The notes under the pieces are model-generated. The model did no database searches and was not told the DNA's origin. It saw nothing but the letters and a program-made list of their open reading frames with translations. A program made the translations under genes and the position numbers. A stretch of DNA of 64,000 bases from JADKAV01 sp963769435 (GTDB taxonomy: Bacteria; Actinomycetota; Actinomycetes; S36-B12; UBA10799): the NCBI GenBank assembly GCA_963769435.1, contig CAVYLN010000002.1, positions 868,001-932,000 of the forward strand, in the 5' to 3' direction. Below, one piece after another: positions 63,381 through 64,000 of the stretch. Numbering within the stretch: position 1 is the first letter of the stretch; every line of letters starts with the position of its first letter.

Positions 63381-64000
63381 TCACAGCGACCGGGCGTAGG
63401 CGGTCAGCCCGTCACGCACATACTCAGCCCCCTCGACGCCGCCGTAGTTCGCGGCGAACCGGTCATCGTCGACATACATCTGGGCCAGCCCGATGAGTGC
63501 GTCGGTCGTGGGTGTGCGTCCACCCCAACCACGGGCGATCCAGCGGGCGTGCCGGGCGGCGATCGCGAACACAGGCTCGCTGTCCACGGGGAGTGCGGCG
63601 TGCCGGGCCGCGGCCCAGTCGGTCGCGATCTGTGTGTGTTCGTCCATGAAATCCCGCTGCTCGTCCTGGTCGAGGCCGCGCCACCACTTGTCGCTCTCGT
63701 TGTATGCCTGCTCGCCCCACCTGCTCTGCACCTCGTCGCGGTACTGCGTGTGATTGAAGCCTTCGAACATCTCCCCGGCCATGAGTGTCTCCTTCTGCTC
63801 GACCTTGCGTATGGTCTGCTCCACGCTGGCTATCTGCTTGTCCCACAGGGCACGGCGCCGGCGCAGGTCCCGCAGGTGTTCGCGCAGGGCCGCCACGTCG
63901 TCGGTCTCGCCCTGCAGGACACGTCGGATGCTGGCCAGCGGCAGGCCGAGTTCGCGCATGACGAGGATGCGCTGCAACCGCACGAGGTCCTCGCGCGTAT
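63381..64000 (-). CDS. TipA-like MerR-family regulator, 5' truncated by window edge
   Basis: The frame is open to the end of the window, which cuts off the first part of the MerR DNA-binding domain. What remains starts TREDLVRLQRILVMRELGLPLASIRRVL-type sequence, a coiled coil (LREHLRDLRRRRALWDKQIASVEQTI), then the TipAS ligand-binding domain with MAGEMFEGFNHTQYRDEVQSRWGEQAY, which normally binds thiopeptide antibiotics, and RWIARGWGGRTPTTDAL. It likely activates multidrug-type resistance genes on ligand binding. Confidence 0.88.
   Translation of the reverse strand, partial: TREDLVRLQRILVMRELGLPLASIRRVLQGETDDVAALREHLRDLRRRRALWDKQIASVEQTIRKVEQKETLMAGEMFEGFNHTQYRDEVQSRWGEQAYNESDKWWRGLDQDEQRDFMDEHTQIATDWAAARHAALPVDSEPVFAIAARHARWIARGWGGRTPTTDALIGLAQMYVDDDRFAANYGGVEGAEYVRDGLTAYARSL

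Overview
The window is a high-GC (roughly two-thirds G+C) chromosomal segment from an actinobacterium (Actinomycetota). This rests on frequent GTG starts, a mycothiol S-conjugate amidase, actinobacterial families (DUF6542, DUF4245, DUF3817, DUF501), a DUF222/13E12-type HNH protein and an AftD-like membrane glycosyltransferase. No genus can be named from sequence alone.

Layout. 1-7.3 kb: housekeeping block (ychF 5' end, rmuC, DUF6542, ispH, xseB, xseA, DUF4245, polysaccharide deacetylase, class I fumarase). 7.4-9.7 kb: three tandem secreted transglycosylase-like proteins with shared GTGA-N6-TCAC boxes. 9.7-18.9 kb: PIN-PhoH, a Z-prenyl synthase, a Wzm/Wzt-like exporter whose ATPase has lost its catalytic motifs, small membrane proteins, mca, greA, a rhodanese lipoprotein behind a CsoR/CstR-like operator, ilvA and a FIST sensor. 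19-26.4 kb: MarR, two MFS transporters, an alpha/beta hydrolase, a very large membrane-anchored GH67-like glycosidase, and msrA. 26.5-35.6 kb: an island of secreted serine hydrolases, with two paralogous beta-lactamase-fold proteins (one intact, one shattered by about eight frameshifts), an apparently catalytically dead relative, a TAP-type hydrolase and a second lipoprotein hydrolase. 35.9-37.1 kb: DUF222-HNH protein with a LexA-like box. 38-54.7 kb: surface-glycan locus (three to four soluble glycosyltransferases, a flippase, two polytopic GT-C-like proteins, a nucleotidyltransferase/kinase-like fusion, an exported phosphoesterase and a secreted FN3/concanavalin-like protein). 54.8-64 kb: SGNH hydrolase, MBL-fold hydrolase, Bax1-I protein, subtilisin, tRNA-Leu(UAA) with 90-bp tandem repeats holding copies of its 3' end, then an ftsB-DUF501-ppx-ACT-def operon and a TipA-like regulator running off the end.

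How it works together. Much of the window concerns the envelope: Z-prenyl lipid carrier synthesis, O-antigen-type export, polymer assembly by the 38-52 kb glycosyltransferases and flippase, and secreted remodelling enzymes. A second theme is redox and sulfur stress (mycothiol amidase, MsrA, rhodanese with a sulfur/copper-type operator).

Caveat. At least ten otherwise well-conserved genes are interrupted by single-base changes, nearly all one-base insertions that restore the frame when removed. Since ispH, xseA and fumarase are among them, most are probably sequence errors, so lengths given for those genes are after mental correction.
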